From positions 62,001 to 126,000 of the forward strand of contig JAEYSV010000018.1 of NCBI GenBank assembly GCA_023434365.1: a stretch of 64,000 nucleotides of DNA. Direction: 5' to 3'. The notes below the pieces were generated by a model that made no database searches, was not told the origin of the DNA, and worked only from the letters and a program-made list of their open reading frames with translations. Below, piece by piece: positions 46,496 through 54,572 of this stretch; the stretch's first letter is position 1; every line of letters begins with the position of its first letter. Source of the stretch: Bacillota bacterium. Its GTDB lineage: Bacteria > Bacillota > Clostridia > Lachnospirales > Lachnospiraceae. Both the position numbers and the translations under genes were made by a program.

Positions 46496-48637
46496 GTGAG
46501 TCACATGTCAATTAAAATAGCACTTGCAGGAAATCCAAACTGCGGGAAAACAACATTATTTAATTCTTTAACAGGATCCAATCAATTTGTTGGAAACTGG
46601 CCCGGAGTAACGGTTGAGAAAAAAGAAGGAAGATTAAAGGGAGAAAAGGATGTAATTATTACTGACCTGCCTGGAATCTATTCGTTATCTCCTTATACTT
46701 TAGAGGAGGTAGTAGCAAGAAAATATCTTATAACCGAACGTCCTGATGCTATCTTAAACATTATTGACGGTACGAACCTGGAACGTAATCTGTATCTTAC
46801 GACACAACTGATGGAACTTGGAATCCCGGTAATCGTTGCAATTAACATGATGGATGTCGTTTTGAAAAATGGCGATGACATTCAGGTGAAAAAACTAAGT
46901 GATAAGCTTGGATGTGAAGTGGTTGAAATCTCAGCACTTAAGGGAACAGGTATTAATGAAGCAGCAAAAAAAGCTGTGACGTTAGCTAGAGAGACAAGAC
47001 AATTACCAACAGTATTAACATTTTCAAAAGAAGTGGAAAACGTAATTCATTCCATCGAAGACAAATTAGATGCTTCCGTTTCTATAAGTCAAAAAAGATT
47101 CTTTGCGATTAAGCTATTAGAACAAGATGAAAGAATATCGGAGCTGCTAACAAAACTTCCGGATGTTAGTCAAGAAATTAGTAATATTGAAAATGAGTTA
47201 GACGATGACACTCAGAGTATTATTACAAATGAACGATATTGTGTCGTTTCCACACTCCTTAAAGGCTGCTATATGAAGAAAAAGGTTGGACAACAAACTA
47301 CTTCAGATAAAATTGATAAGGTAGTAACCAATCGCTTTTTAGCATTACCTATTTTCGGCCTCGTTATGTTTCTTGTTTACTACATATCGGTTACCACAGT
47401 AGGCACTTGGGCAACAGACTGGGCCAATGATGGTGTGTTTGGAGAAGGTTGGAATTTGTTTGGATTAGCGATACCAGGTGTTCCGGGCTTAGTGGAATCA
47501 GGGTTAAATGCAATTGGCTGTGCAGACTGGCTAAAAAGTCTGATTATTGACGGTATTGTAGGCGGTGTAGGGGCAGTACTTGGATTTGTGCCACAGATGT
47601 TGATTCTCTTCTTCTTCTTGGCATTTTTAGAAAGCTGCGGCTATATGGCCAGAGTTGCCTTCATAATGGACAGAATTTTCCGCAAATTCGGATTATCAGG
47701 CAAATCTTTTATCCCGATGCTAATTGGAACTGGTTGCGGCGTACCAGGAATTATGGCATCTCGTACGATTGAAAATGATAGAGACCGTAAGATGACAATC
47801 ATGACAACTACCTTTATTCCATGTAGTGCAAAGCTTCCAATTATCGCATTAATTGCAGGTGCATTATTTGAGGGTGCTTGGTGGGTGGCACCGAGTGCGT
47901 ATTTTATTGGAATTGCAGCAATCGTAATTAGCGGTGTTATATTGAAGAAATCCCGTTTGTTTGCAGGCGATCCAGCTCCTTTTGTTATGGAACTTCCTGC
48001 ATACCACATGCCAACAGCAAACAATATCTTGAGAAGTATGATGGAACGTGGTTGGTCGTTTATAAAAAAAGCAGCAACCATCATATTATTATCCACAATT
48101 TTTGTGTGGTTTACTTCAAATTATGGCTGGGTAGATGGCCGGCTTGCTATGGTAGACGACTTAAGTGAAGGATTCCTTGCAAACCTCGGCAATCTATTTG
48201 CACCAATCTTTAGACCACTTGGATTTGGTGACTGGAAATCAAGTGTTGCGGTCATAACTGGATTAATCGCAAAAGAAAATGTTGTTAGTACCTTTGGTAT
48301 CTTATATGGTTTTGCAGAAGTTGCAGAAGATGGAACAGAGATCTGGGGAACACTTGCGCAGAATATGTCAGCAATTGCAGCTTATTCCTTCTTAGTATTT
48401 AACTTATTATGTGCCCCATGTTTTGCAGCGATGGGTGCAATCAGAAGAGAAATGAATAGTGCAAAATGGTTCTTTATAGCAATAGGATATATGACTCTAT
48501 TTGCCTATGCGGTGTCATTATGTATCTATCAGTTTGGTATGTTGATTACAACGGGAACGTTTGGATTCGGAGTAATTAGTGCAGCAATGGTTGTGGTTGG
48601 TTTTGGATACCTATTATTAAGAAAAGCAAGAGCTTAG
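46496..48637 (+). CDS. feoB: Ferrous iron transport protein B
   Basis: The 713-residue protein has an N-terminal G-protein domain (G1 GNPNCGKTTLFN, G3 DLPGIYSLSPYT, G4 NMMD) and, from about residue 280, a membrane domain with the Gate motifs (GYMARVAFIMDRIFRKFGLS; FIPCSAKLPIIALIAG; NVVSTFGILYGF). The cysteines in GTGCGVPG and PCSAKLP line the proposed Fe2+ path. The ATG used in the window frame at 46496 may be replaced by 46505 (MSIKIALAGNPNC), which follows AGAGGGTGAG by a better distance. It imports Fe2+ in anaerobic cells. Confidence 0.96.
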   Translation: MSHMSIKIALAGNPNCGKTTLFNSLTGSNQFVGNWPGVTVEKKEGRLKGEKDVIITDLPGIYSLSPYTLEEVVARKYLITERPDAILNIIDGTNLERNLYLTTQLMELGIPVIVAINMMDVVLKNGDDIQVKKLSDKLGCEVVEISALKGTGINEAAKKAVTLARETRQLPTVLTFSKEVENVIHSIEDKLDASVSISQKRFFAIKLLEQDERISELLTKLPDVSQEISNIENELDDDTQSIITNERYCVVSTLLKGCYMKKKVGQQTTSDKIDKVVTNRFLALPIFGLVMFLVYYISVTTVGTWATDWANDGVFGEGWNLFGLAIPGVPGLVESGLNAIGCADWLKSLIIDGIVGGVGAVLGFVPQMLILFFFLAFLESCGYMARVAFIMDRIFRKFGLSGKSFIPMLIGTGCGVPGIMASRTIENDRDRKMTIMTTTFIPCSAKLPIIALIAGALFEGAWWVAPSAYFIGIAAIVISGVILKKSRLFAGDPAPFVMELPAYHMPTANNILRSMMERGWSFIKKAATIILLSTIFVWFTSNYGWVDGRLAMVDDLSEGFLANLGNLFAPIFRPLGFGDWKSSVAVITGLIAKENVVSTFGILYGFAEVAEDGTEIWGTLAQNMSAIAAYSFLVFNLLCAPCFAAMGAIRREMNSAKWFFIAIGYMTLFAYAVSLCIYQFGMLITTGTFGFGVISAAMVVVGFGYLLLRKARA

Positions 48638-48668
48638 TAATAGACCGTCTTAGTTAGGAGGGATGTTT

Positions 48669-48812
48669 ATGGGAACATTTATCGTAGGAGCAGTAATCAT
48701 TACTATAGTAGTTGCAATTATTAGTAATATGGTGAGAGATAGAAAACAAGGAAAAAGCGTCATATGTGGTGGGGATTGTAAACACTGTGGTGGTCATTGC
48801 AATATAAAATGA
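48669..48812 (+). CDS. FeoB-associated Cys-rich membrane peptide
   Basis: A 47-residue peptide: a hydrophobic segment (about residues 2-20, FIVGAVIITIVVAII), a basic stretch (MVRDRKQGKS), then CGGDCKHCGGHC, giving four cysteines that could bind iron. The ATG at 48669 follows AGGAGG by six bases; an in-frame ATG at 48663 touches the site. This architecture is the known FeoB-associated Cys-rich membrane protein, found after feoB in Firmicutes. It likely hands iron to or from FeoB. Confidence 0.9.
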   Translation: MGTFIVGAVIITIVVAIISNMVRDRKQGKSVICGGDCKHCGGHCNIK

Positions 48813-48844
48813 TATCACCTTATTGCATAGAAGGATGTAAATAA

Positions 48845-48885
48845 GAACAGGAAGCAAAGCCATGACTTTGCTTCCTGTTCTGTTC
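48845..48885. terminator. Intrinsic terminator between feo and the PHP gene
   Basis: GAACAGGAAGCAAAG (48845-48859) pairs perfectly with CTTTGCTTCCTGTTC (48866-48880) over a 6-base loop. The following tract (TGTTCTGTTGATT) is only moderately T-rich. Confidence 0.8.
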
Positions 48886-48891
48886 TGTTGA

Positions 48892-49746
48892 TTAGTTGAA
48901 TTTAGCTAATTCCTTAAGTATAGAATCTGGAATACGAAGATTGCCTCTCCCAATTCCTATCTGAATCTGTGGTTTGTTCGTGCCATGATAATCAGAACCC
49001 CCAGTCATAACCAAATTGAAGATACGAGCAAGCCTTCTGACATTACTTTCATCACATCCGGTATTGTTGCTGTAAAAAGTCTCAATTCCAACCAAACCAT
49101 AAGAGGTTAATTCAGCAAGAAGATCTTCAAGTTCTTTTAAAGATAATCCATATAGAAGCGGGTGAGCCAGAACTGGAATGCCTCCCGCTTCTTTTATTAA
49201 AGTAATCGCCTTTTTAGGGCTCAGATACTCTCTAGATACATAATAAGGGGTAGAGGAATCCAGATATTTGTCAAATGCTTCTTTCATAGTCTTAGTATAA
49301 TTGTTTTCCACCATAAAACGAGCAAAATGTGCTCTTGTTATAACCGTATCCGGATGATGAGCACGCAATTTGTCTGTAGTGATATCGATTCCGGCTTTTT
49401 GAAGATTCGCACACATTTTATCATTTCGACTAGTCCGCTCTGCTATAATTTCTTGCAGGGTATCGTTTAATTCTTTTGAAGTTACGTCAATATGATAGCC
49501 TAGGATGTGTATATCCTTTTTATGATAACCTGCACTTATTTCAATTCCTGGAATTACCGTGATATTGAGTCCTTCCTTTTTTAATTCTTCGGCTGTTCTT
49601 TTTGCTTCGGCAATTCCCTCAACTGAATCGTGATCAGTTAGTGCAATTGCTATAAGCCCATTTTGGGCGGCATGCCTGACAAGTTCTTCTGGTGACATAG
49701 TACCGTCTGAGATATTTGAGTGAACATGTAAATCAATATATGACAT
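48892..49746 (-). CDS. PHP-domain phosphoesterase (nucleoside 3',5'-bisphosphate phosphatase-like)
   Basis: Starting at the ATG at 49746 (AAAGG nine bases upstream) the protein has 284 residues. Metal motifs of the PHP fold are clear: YIDLHVHSNISDGTMSPEEL, LTDHDSVEGI, PGIEISAGY, HILGYHID, LAHPLLYG and GGSDYHGTNKP. The arrangement matches the TrpH/YciV group, known to remove the 3'-phosphate from pAp-type nucleotides and to trim short RNA. It is transcribed towards the feo terminator and away from the TIGR04086 gene. It marks the right edge of the accessory block. Confidence 0.92.
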   Translation of the reverse strand: MSYIDLHVHSNISDGTMSPEELVRHAAQNGLIAIALTDHDSVEGIAEAKRTAEELKKEGLNITVIPGIEISAGYHKKDIHILGYHIDVTSKELNDTLQEIIAERTSRNDKMCANLQKAGIDITTDKLRAHHPDTVITRAHFARFMVENNYTKTMKEAFDKYLDSSTPYYVSREYLSPKKAITLIKEAGGIPVLAHPLLYGLSLKELEDLLAELTSYGLVGIETFYSNNTGCDESNVRRLARIFNLVMTGGSDYHGTNKPQIQIGIGRGNLRIPDSILKELAKFN

Positions 49747-49889
49747 AATGTGCATCCTTTCTTAAGGCTTTACGTTTCTTTATCAATAGTTTTAGCAATT
49801 TATGAAAATGTTAGTTTTAAGTATATCAGATTTAGCTTAGAAAACAAGCATAGTCCCTTTACCTTGCTAATATATTAAGTTATAGAGAT

Positions 49890-49920
49890 AGTATTACCAT
49901 GGTAATACTACCATGGTAGT
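49890..49920. promoter_or_regulatory. Overlapping palindromes before the TIGR04086 gene
   Basis: AGTATTACCATGGTAATACT (49890-49909) is a perfect 20-base palindrome, and ACTACCATGGTAGT (49907-49920), a perfect 14-base palindrome, overlaps its end. The core TACCATGGTA recurs 16 bases apart. They cover the start region of a likely promoter (TTGCTA at 49864, GATAGT at 49887) and touch the AAGGAGG ribosome site, so they could act as an operator or RNA hairpin. Confidence 0.65.
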
Positions 49921-49933
49921 AAGGAGGTATTTC

Positions 49934-50308
49934 ATGAACAGGACATCGGACAATACAGCAAGAGCAATTTTGCTAGTCAAAGCCTTACTCGCTTCCTATA
50001 TCGTAAGTGCATTATTGTTGCTCGTACTGGCACTAGTTTTATACAAAGTTGATCCACCTAGTGGGGTGATTAGTATCGGAATTGTACTTACTTACATAGT
50101 GTCTGCGTTTATTGCAGGATTGATTATTGGAAAGCGAGCAAAACAAAGGAGATTTTTTTGGGGAATACTGATGGGATTGGCATATTTTCTAATTATATTT
50201 GTCGTCGCAATTGTGATGGGAAAAGATGTGTTTGGTGATTTTGCAGGAACACTAACGGTTATGTTGATGTGTGGATTAGGTGGCATGTTAGGCGGCATGG
50301 TCAGTTAA
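49934..50308 (+). CDS. TIGR04086-family membrane protein
   Basis: The ATG at 49934 follows AAGGAGG and gives 124 residues. Four hydrophobic segments are visible (LVKALLASYIVSALLLLVLA; IVLTYIVSAFIAGLIIGKRA; WGILMGLAYFLIIFVVAIVM; LTVMLMCGLGGMLGGM). This matches the small TIGR04086 membrane family which, to my knowledge, is often next to yajC and the SCIFF genes in Clostridia, as it is next to SCIFF here. Function is unknown. An earlier in-frame ATG at 49913 lies within the palindrome and ahead of the ribosome site, so it is rejected. Confidence 0.85.
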   Translation: MNRTSDNTARAILLVKALLASYIVSALLLLVLALVLYKVDPPSGVISIGIVLTYIVSAFIAGLIIGKRAKQRRFFWGILMGLAYFLIIFVVAIVMGKDVFGDFAGTLTVMLMCGLGGMLGGMVS

Positions 50309-50408
50309 AGACTGTATCATAAATAAGAAATAATTGAAAAATTGCTTTAAATGTAGGCCTTGATGTGTTATAATTTCAAACGTCAATACGTATAAGGAGG
50401 TAATATCC

Positions 50409-50549
50409 ATGAAAAGAATAAAGACTTTACAAACAAAAAGCTTTAAAGATACAGTGAAAAAAGGTGGTTGTGGCGAATGTCAGACATCTTGCCAGTCTGC
50501 TTGTAAGACTTCCTGTACAGTAGGAAATCAGAGCTGTGAAAACAACTAA
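50409..50549 (+). CDS. scfA: SCIFF ranthipeptide precursor (six cysteines in forty-five residues)
   Basis: A 46-residue peptide, leader MKRIKTLQTKSFKDTVKK, then a core with six cysteines at 21, 24, 28, 32, 36 and 43 (CGECQTSCQSACKTSC). This is the SCIFF family, nearly universal in Clostridia and modified by a radical-SAM maturase that makes Cys-to-residue thioethers (shown for the C. thermocellum system). AAGGAGG precedes the ATG. The maturase gene follows after a hairpin. The biological role, possibly quorum sensing or a signal, is still unsettled. Confidence 0.97.
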   Translation: MKRIKTLQTKSFKDTVKKGGCGECQTSCQSACKTSCTVGNQSCENN

Positions 50550-50566
50550 TTATACGTTATTATAAG

Positions 50567-50594
50567 TAAGCAGCGGTGAAGGCCGCTGCTTATT
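50567..50594 (+). terminator. Hairpin between the SCIFF precursor and its maturase
   Basis: TAAGCAGCGG (50567-50576) pairs with CCGCTGCTTA (50583-50592) over a 6-base loop, followed by only a weak TTTG tract. It probably lets a fraction of transcripts continue into scfB, keeping precursor in excess over the enzyme. Confidence 0.75.
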
Positions 50595-50655
50595 TGTGCA
50601 GACATGTTTAAATAGAAAGGTGCAGAATTTATCCTTCTGCAAAAAGGAAAGAAAC

Positions 50656-52038
50656 GTGGTTCATCAATATAAAAGTAATGGTTTTAATATCATTTTAGAT
50701 GTCAATAGTGGAAGTATTCATGCAGTGGATGATCTTAGTTATGACATGATTGCAATGTATGAAACGAATTCAAAAGAAGAGATTATCAATGCAATGCTTG
50801 ATAAGTATGGAAAAGTTGACTCATCTATTACAAAAAAAGAGTTAGAAGAAGTAATCCTTGAGATAGAACAGTTAAAAGAAGATGGGGCACTATTTACTGA
50901 AGATACTTATAAGACCCCAATTCTTGACTTTAAAAAGAGAAAGACGGTTGTGAAGGCATTATGCCTACATATTGCGCATGATTGTAACCTTGCCTGTCGC
51001 TACTGCTTTGCTGAAGAAGGCGAGTATAAAGGTCGCAGAGGGTTAATGAGTTTAGAAGTCGGATTAAAAGCAATTGATTTCTTAATTGCCAATTCTGGCA
51101 ATCGCCGTAATCTAGAAGTAGACTTCTTTGGCGGAGAACCTTTGATGAATTTTGATGTGGTAAAAGAGATTGTTAAGTATGGAAGAGAACAGGAAAAAAT
51201 CTATAATAAGAATTTTAGATTTACCCTGACAACTAATGGTGTGTTATTAAATGATGATATTATGGAATTTGCCAATAAAGAGATGAGCAATGTTGTACTT
51301 AGTATCGATGGAAGAAAAGAAGTTAATGATCTGATGCGTCCTAGTCGTAATGGTAAGGGCAGTTATGATCTGATACTTCCAAAATTCTTAGAGTTTGCAA
51401 AACAAAGAGGACAAAAAGATTATTATGTGCGCGGTACATTTACCCACAATAATCTTGATTTCTCAAAAGATGTGTTACACTTTGCAGATTTGGGCTTCAA
51501 ACAAATCAGTGTGGAACCTGTGGTAGCTGAGGAAAATGAAAGTTATGCTTTAACCTGGGATGATGTACCAAAAATTAAGGAAGAATATGATACACTTGCA
51601 AAAGAAATTATTAAGCGTAATAAAGAAGGAAAACATTTTAACTTCTTCCACTTTATGATTGATTTGGAAGGGGGACCTTGTGTGTATAAGCGTCTTTCTG
51701 GTTGTGGTTCAGGAACTGAGTATCTAGCGGTTACTCCTTGGGGCGAATTATATCCTTGTCATCAATTTGTTGGTCAAAAGGAATACGAGATGGGTAATGT
51801 ATTTGACGGAGTAAAAAAAGAAGAAATTGTCGATGAATTCAAAACCTGTAATGTGTATTCAAAAGAAGACTGTAAACAATGTTTTGCAAAGTTCTATTGT
51901 AGTGGGGGATGTGCCGCTAATAGTTACAATTTTACAGGTGATATTAACAATACGTATGAACTTGGTTGCGAGTTACAAAGAAAACGTGTAGAATGTGCCT
52001 TAATGATTAAGGTAGCCGAGGCTATGGACCAGGAGTAA
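50656..52038 (+). CDS. scfB: SCIFF radical-SAM maturase (thioether-forming)
   Basis: From the GTG at 50656 (AAGGA seven bases upstream) the product has 460 residues, starting VHQYKSNGFNIILDVNSGSI as in relatives; the ATG at 50596 would overlap the hairpin and adds 20 unlikely residues. An N-terminal RiPP-recognition domain (about 1-85) precedes the radical-SAM cluster motif CNLACRYCFAEEG near residue 110 and a SPASM/twitch region with many Cys (GCGSGTEYLAV, CHQF, CNVYSKEDCKQCFAKFYCSG, GC). It forms thioether crosslinks in the SCIFF peptide. secDF follows. Confidence 0.96.
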   Translation: MVHQYKSNGFNIILDVNSGSIHAVDDLSYDMIAMYETNSKEEIINAMLDKYGKVDSSITKKELEEVILEIEQLKEDGALFTEDTYKTPILDFKKRKTVVKALCLHIAHDCNLACRYCFAEEGEYKGRRGLMSLEVGLKAIDFLIANSGNRRNLEVDFFGGEPLMNFDVVKEIVKYGREQEKIYNKNFRFTLTTNGVLLNDDIMEFANKEMSNVVLSIDGRKEVNDLMRPSRNGKGSYDLILPKFLEFAKQRGQKDYYVRGTFTHNNLDFSKDVLHFADLGFKQISVEPVVAEENESYALTWDDVPKIKEEYDTLAKEIIKRNKEGKHFNFFHFMIDLEGGPCVYKRLSGCGSGTEYLAVTPWGELYPCHQFVGQKEYEMGNVFDGVKKEEIVDEFKTCNVYSKEDCKQCFAKFYCSGGCAANSYNFTGDINNTYELGCELQRKRVECALMIKVAEAMDQE

Positions 52039-52260
52039 GTCGTGGGAAATGATTGTGAAAATCATATGAATTTTCTATCGAATATAGTAGACAAGTTGTG
52101 AATTTAGACGTAAAATATGTAGTACGTGGTGTGTTTTATCGTCGTTAGTCATCAATGAATTAATCACCAATACGATAGAAAACCTCAGATAGGGGTACAC
52201 TTACTATAATGAAGTTCAAATGACGGATTCTAGAAATACAAAATTAAAGGAGATTAGGTT
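52039..52260. other. scfB-secDF intergenic region with nested inverted repeats
   Basis: TTTTCTATCG (52071-52080) has a perfect complement CGATAGAAAA (52173-52182) 92 bases on. Inside, GACG-T-AAAA and TTTT-AT-CGTC can pair, and TCATCAATGA forms a small hairpin. TATAAT at 52205-52210 lacks a matching -35. It could be a structured leader or only the secDF promoter region. No gene seen. Confidence 0.45.
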
Positions 52261-54402
52261 ATGAATAACAAGAATAAGGGCATTATTCGACTAATAATTA
52301 CGTCTGTTGTAATTGCAGCGCTTACTTTTGTAGCACTGGTAGGTATTACGAAAGATCATTTAGGAAGCGCTCGTAACATTCGATTAGGTCTAGATCTTGC
52401 CGGGGGTGTAAGTATTACATATGAGGCACAGGGAGATACTCCATCTGCGTCTGATATGGCAGATACGATTGAAAAGCTACAACGCCGTGTAGATAGTATT
52501 AGCACGGAAGCAGAAGTATATCAAGAGGGTGACACAAGAATTAATGTTGATATTCCTAAAGCAGAGGATCCAGAAGCAATCTTTGAACAATTAGGCAAAC
52601 CAGCAAAAGTTGAATTTAAAGATCCAAATGGGGAAATAATTCTAGATGGTGCTAACATCATTTCTGCAGATGCCGTATCTTATACAGATGAATATCAGAG
52701 AATGCAGTATGCAGTTTCATTAAAATTTGATGGCACTGGTACGAAAAAGTTTGCTGATGCAACAACCAAATTTGTTGGACAACAGATTGGAATTTATTAT
52801 GATAATGGAGAAGAGCCAATCTCTGACCCAGTGGTTAATCAAGCTATCACTAGTGGAGAATGCCAGATTGAAGGTATGGAATCTTTCCAGGCCGCTCAAA
52901 ATCTTGCTACGTATATCCGTATCGGAGCACTTCCAGTAGAACTAAAAGAAATCCGTTCTAATATTGTAGGTGCAAAACTAGGAATGGAAGCATTAGATAG
53001 CAGTTTATTTGCAGGTATTATCGGATTTATTATCGTATTTGCATTTATGATTTTTATGTACCGTATTCCAGGTTTGGCATCAAGTATTGCATTAGCAATC
53101 TATGTGTTATTAATGCTTATCGGATTAAATGGATTAAATATAGCATTAAGCTTACCAGGTGTTGCAGGTATTATCTTATCAATTGGTATGGCGGTTGATG
53201 CGAACGTAATTATCTTTACTCGAATCAAAGAAGAAATCTCAAAAGGCAAGACAACCAATACTGCGATTAAACTTGGTTTTGAAAAAGCGATGTCTGCGAT
53301 AGTTGACGGTAATGTAACAACAATCATTGCGGCGATTGTCCTTTATTTCTTAGGTTCTGGTACAATCAAAGGATTTGCGCAAACATTGGCATTAGGTATT
53401 ATTTTATCTATGATTACTGCATTGTTTGTTACTAAGTTTATAGTTCGTGCATTCTTCTTAATGGGAATTAAAGATGCAAAATATTATGGTCAAGAAAAAG
53501 AACGTAAATCATTTAATTATGTAAAGAACTTTAAGAAATTTGGCTTAGTTAGTATTGCAGTTGTTGTAATTGGTATTGGTGCAATGACAATCAATGGTGT
53601 AAACGGAAATGATATCTTAAACTTTGGTCTTGACTTTAAGGGTGGTACATCAAGTGTAATCACGATGAATGAAAGCACAAGTGATGAGTTAAAGAAAGAA
53701 TTAACGAAGGAATATCAGGCGATTGTTGGAGCAGATCTGAATATTTCTGAAGTAAGTGATAATGAGAGTAATAAATATATTGTTAAAACTCAGGAATTAA
53801 CACAGGAAAAACGTGACCAGGTAAATGATATGCTGCTAAACAAATTTGGAGTAGAGCAGTCAGAAGTAGAAACTACCAGCATTAGTGCCGTTGTCAGTGG
53901 CGAAATGAAAACAGGTGCCCTAAAAGCGATCCTGGTAGCTACTGTATGTATGCTTATTTATATCTGGATTCGTTTTAAAGACTTACAGTTTGGCGCCAGT
54001 GCAGTAATTGCATTATTACATGACGTATTAGCGGTTATTACTATTTATGCGGTGGCACGTCTCAGTGTAGGCAACTCTTTCATTGCATGTATGTTAACCA
54101 TTGTAGGTTATTCGATTAATGCTACGATTGTTATATTTGACCGTATCCGTGAGAATAGAAGAGGTATTTCTTCAATCGATAAATTAGAGGATATCGTTAA
54201 TACAAGTATTAACCAAACATTAACTCGTAGTATATATACATCATTAACGACATTCGTTATGGTATTTGTACTTTATATCTTTGGAGTAGAAAACTTAAGA
54301 GCATTTGCATTACCATTAATGGTAGGTATTGTTGCAGGTGCATATTCATCTGTATGTATTACTGGTACTTTATGGCATGCTTTGAAAAAGAAATTTCACT
54401 AA
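52261..54402 (+). CDS. secDF: SecDF protein-export membrane protein (fused)
   Basis: The 713-residue protein joins SecD (about 1-415; RLGLDLAGGVSITYEAQG, six membrane segments) with SecF (about 420-713; NFGLDFKGGTSSVI, then GYSINATIVIFDRIRENRR). The D4 and F4 motifs (SIGMAVDANVIIFTRIKEE; FDRIREN) hold the residues needed for proton-driven pulling of exported proteins. The first periplasmic loop is shorter than in Gram-negatives, as usual for Clostridia. The gene follows scfB by 222 bases and has AGGAGATT before the ATG. Confidence 0.96.
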   Translation: MNNKNKGIIRLIITSVVIAALTFVALVGITKDHLGSARNIRLGLDLAGGVSITYEAQGDTPSASDMADTIEKLQRRVDSISTEAEVYQEGDTRINVDIPKAEDPEAIFEQLGKPAKVEFKDPNGEIILDGANIISADAVSYTDEYQRMQYAVSLKFDGTGTKKFADATTKFVGQQIGIYYDNGEEPISDPVVNQAITSGECQIEGMESFQAAQNLATYIRIGALPVELKEIRSNIVGAKLGMEALDSSLFAGIIGFIIVFAFMIFMYRIPGLASSIALAIYVLLMLIGLNGLNIALSLPGVAGIILSIGMAVDANVIIFTRIKEEISKGKTTNTAIKLGFEKAMSAIVDGNVTTIIAAIVLYFLGSGTIKGFAQTLALGIILSMITALFVTKFIVRAFFLMGIKDAKYYGQEKERKSFNYVKNFKKFGLVSIAVVVIGIGAMTINGVNGNDILNFGLDFKGGTSSVITMNESTSDELKKELTKEYQAIVGADLNISEVSDNESNKYIVKTQELTQEKRDQVNDMLLNKFGVEQSEVETTSISAVVSGEMKTGALKAILVATVCMLIYIWIRFKDLQFGASAVIALLHDVLAVITIYAVARLSVGNSFIACMLTIVGYSINATIVIFDRIRENRRGISSIDKLEDIVNTSINQTLTRSIYTSLTTFVMVFVLYIFGVENLRAFALPLMVGIVAGAYSSVCITGTLWHALKKKFH

Positions 54403-54484
54403 GAGACAAAGTTTTCTTTATTGAAAAGAGAACCAATATCAGATTCGTGTTTCTGATTTGATACTATAAGAAAAATTAATATAG

Positions 54485-54530
54485 AGGCAAGCCTTACCTG
54501 CAACAAACCGTAGGGAGGCTTGCTTTTTAT
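54485..54530 (+). terminator. Intrinsic terminator after secDF
   Basis: GCAAGCCT-(TA)-CCT pairs with AGG-G-AGGCTTGC across a 12-base loop (about 54487-54523), followed by TTTTTAT. Confidence 0.82.
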
Positions 54531-54572
54531 CTTAGTCGGAGTAATCCTACTTTGATGTTATAATGAGGATAA

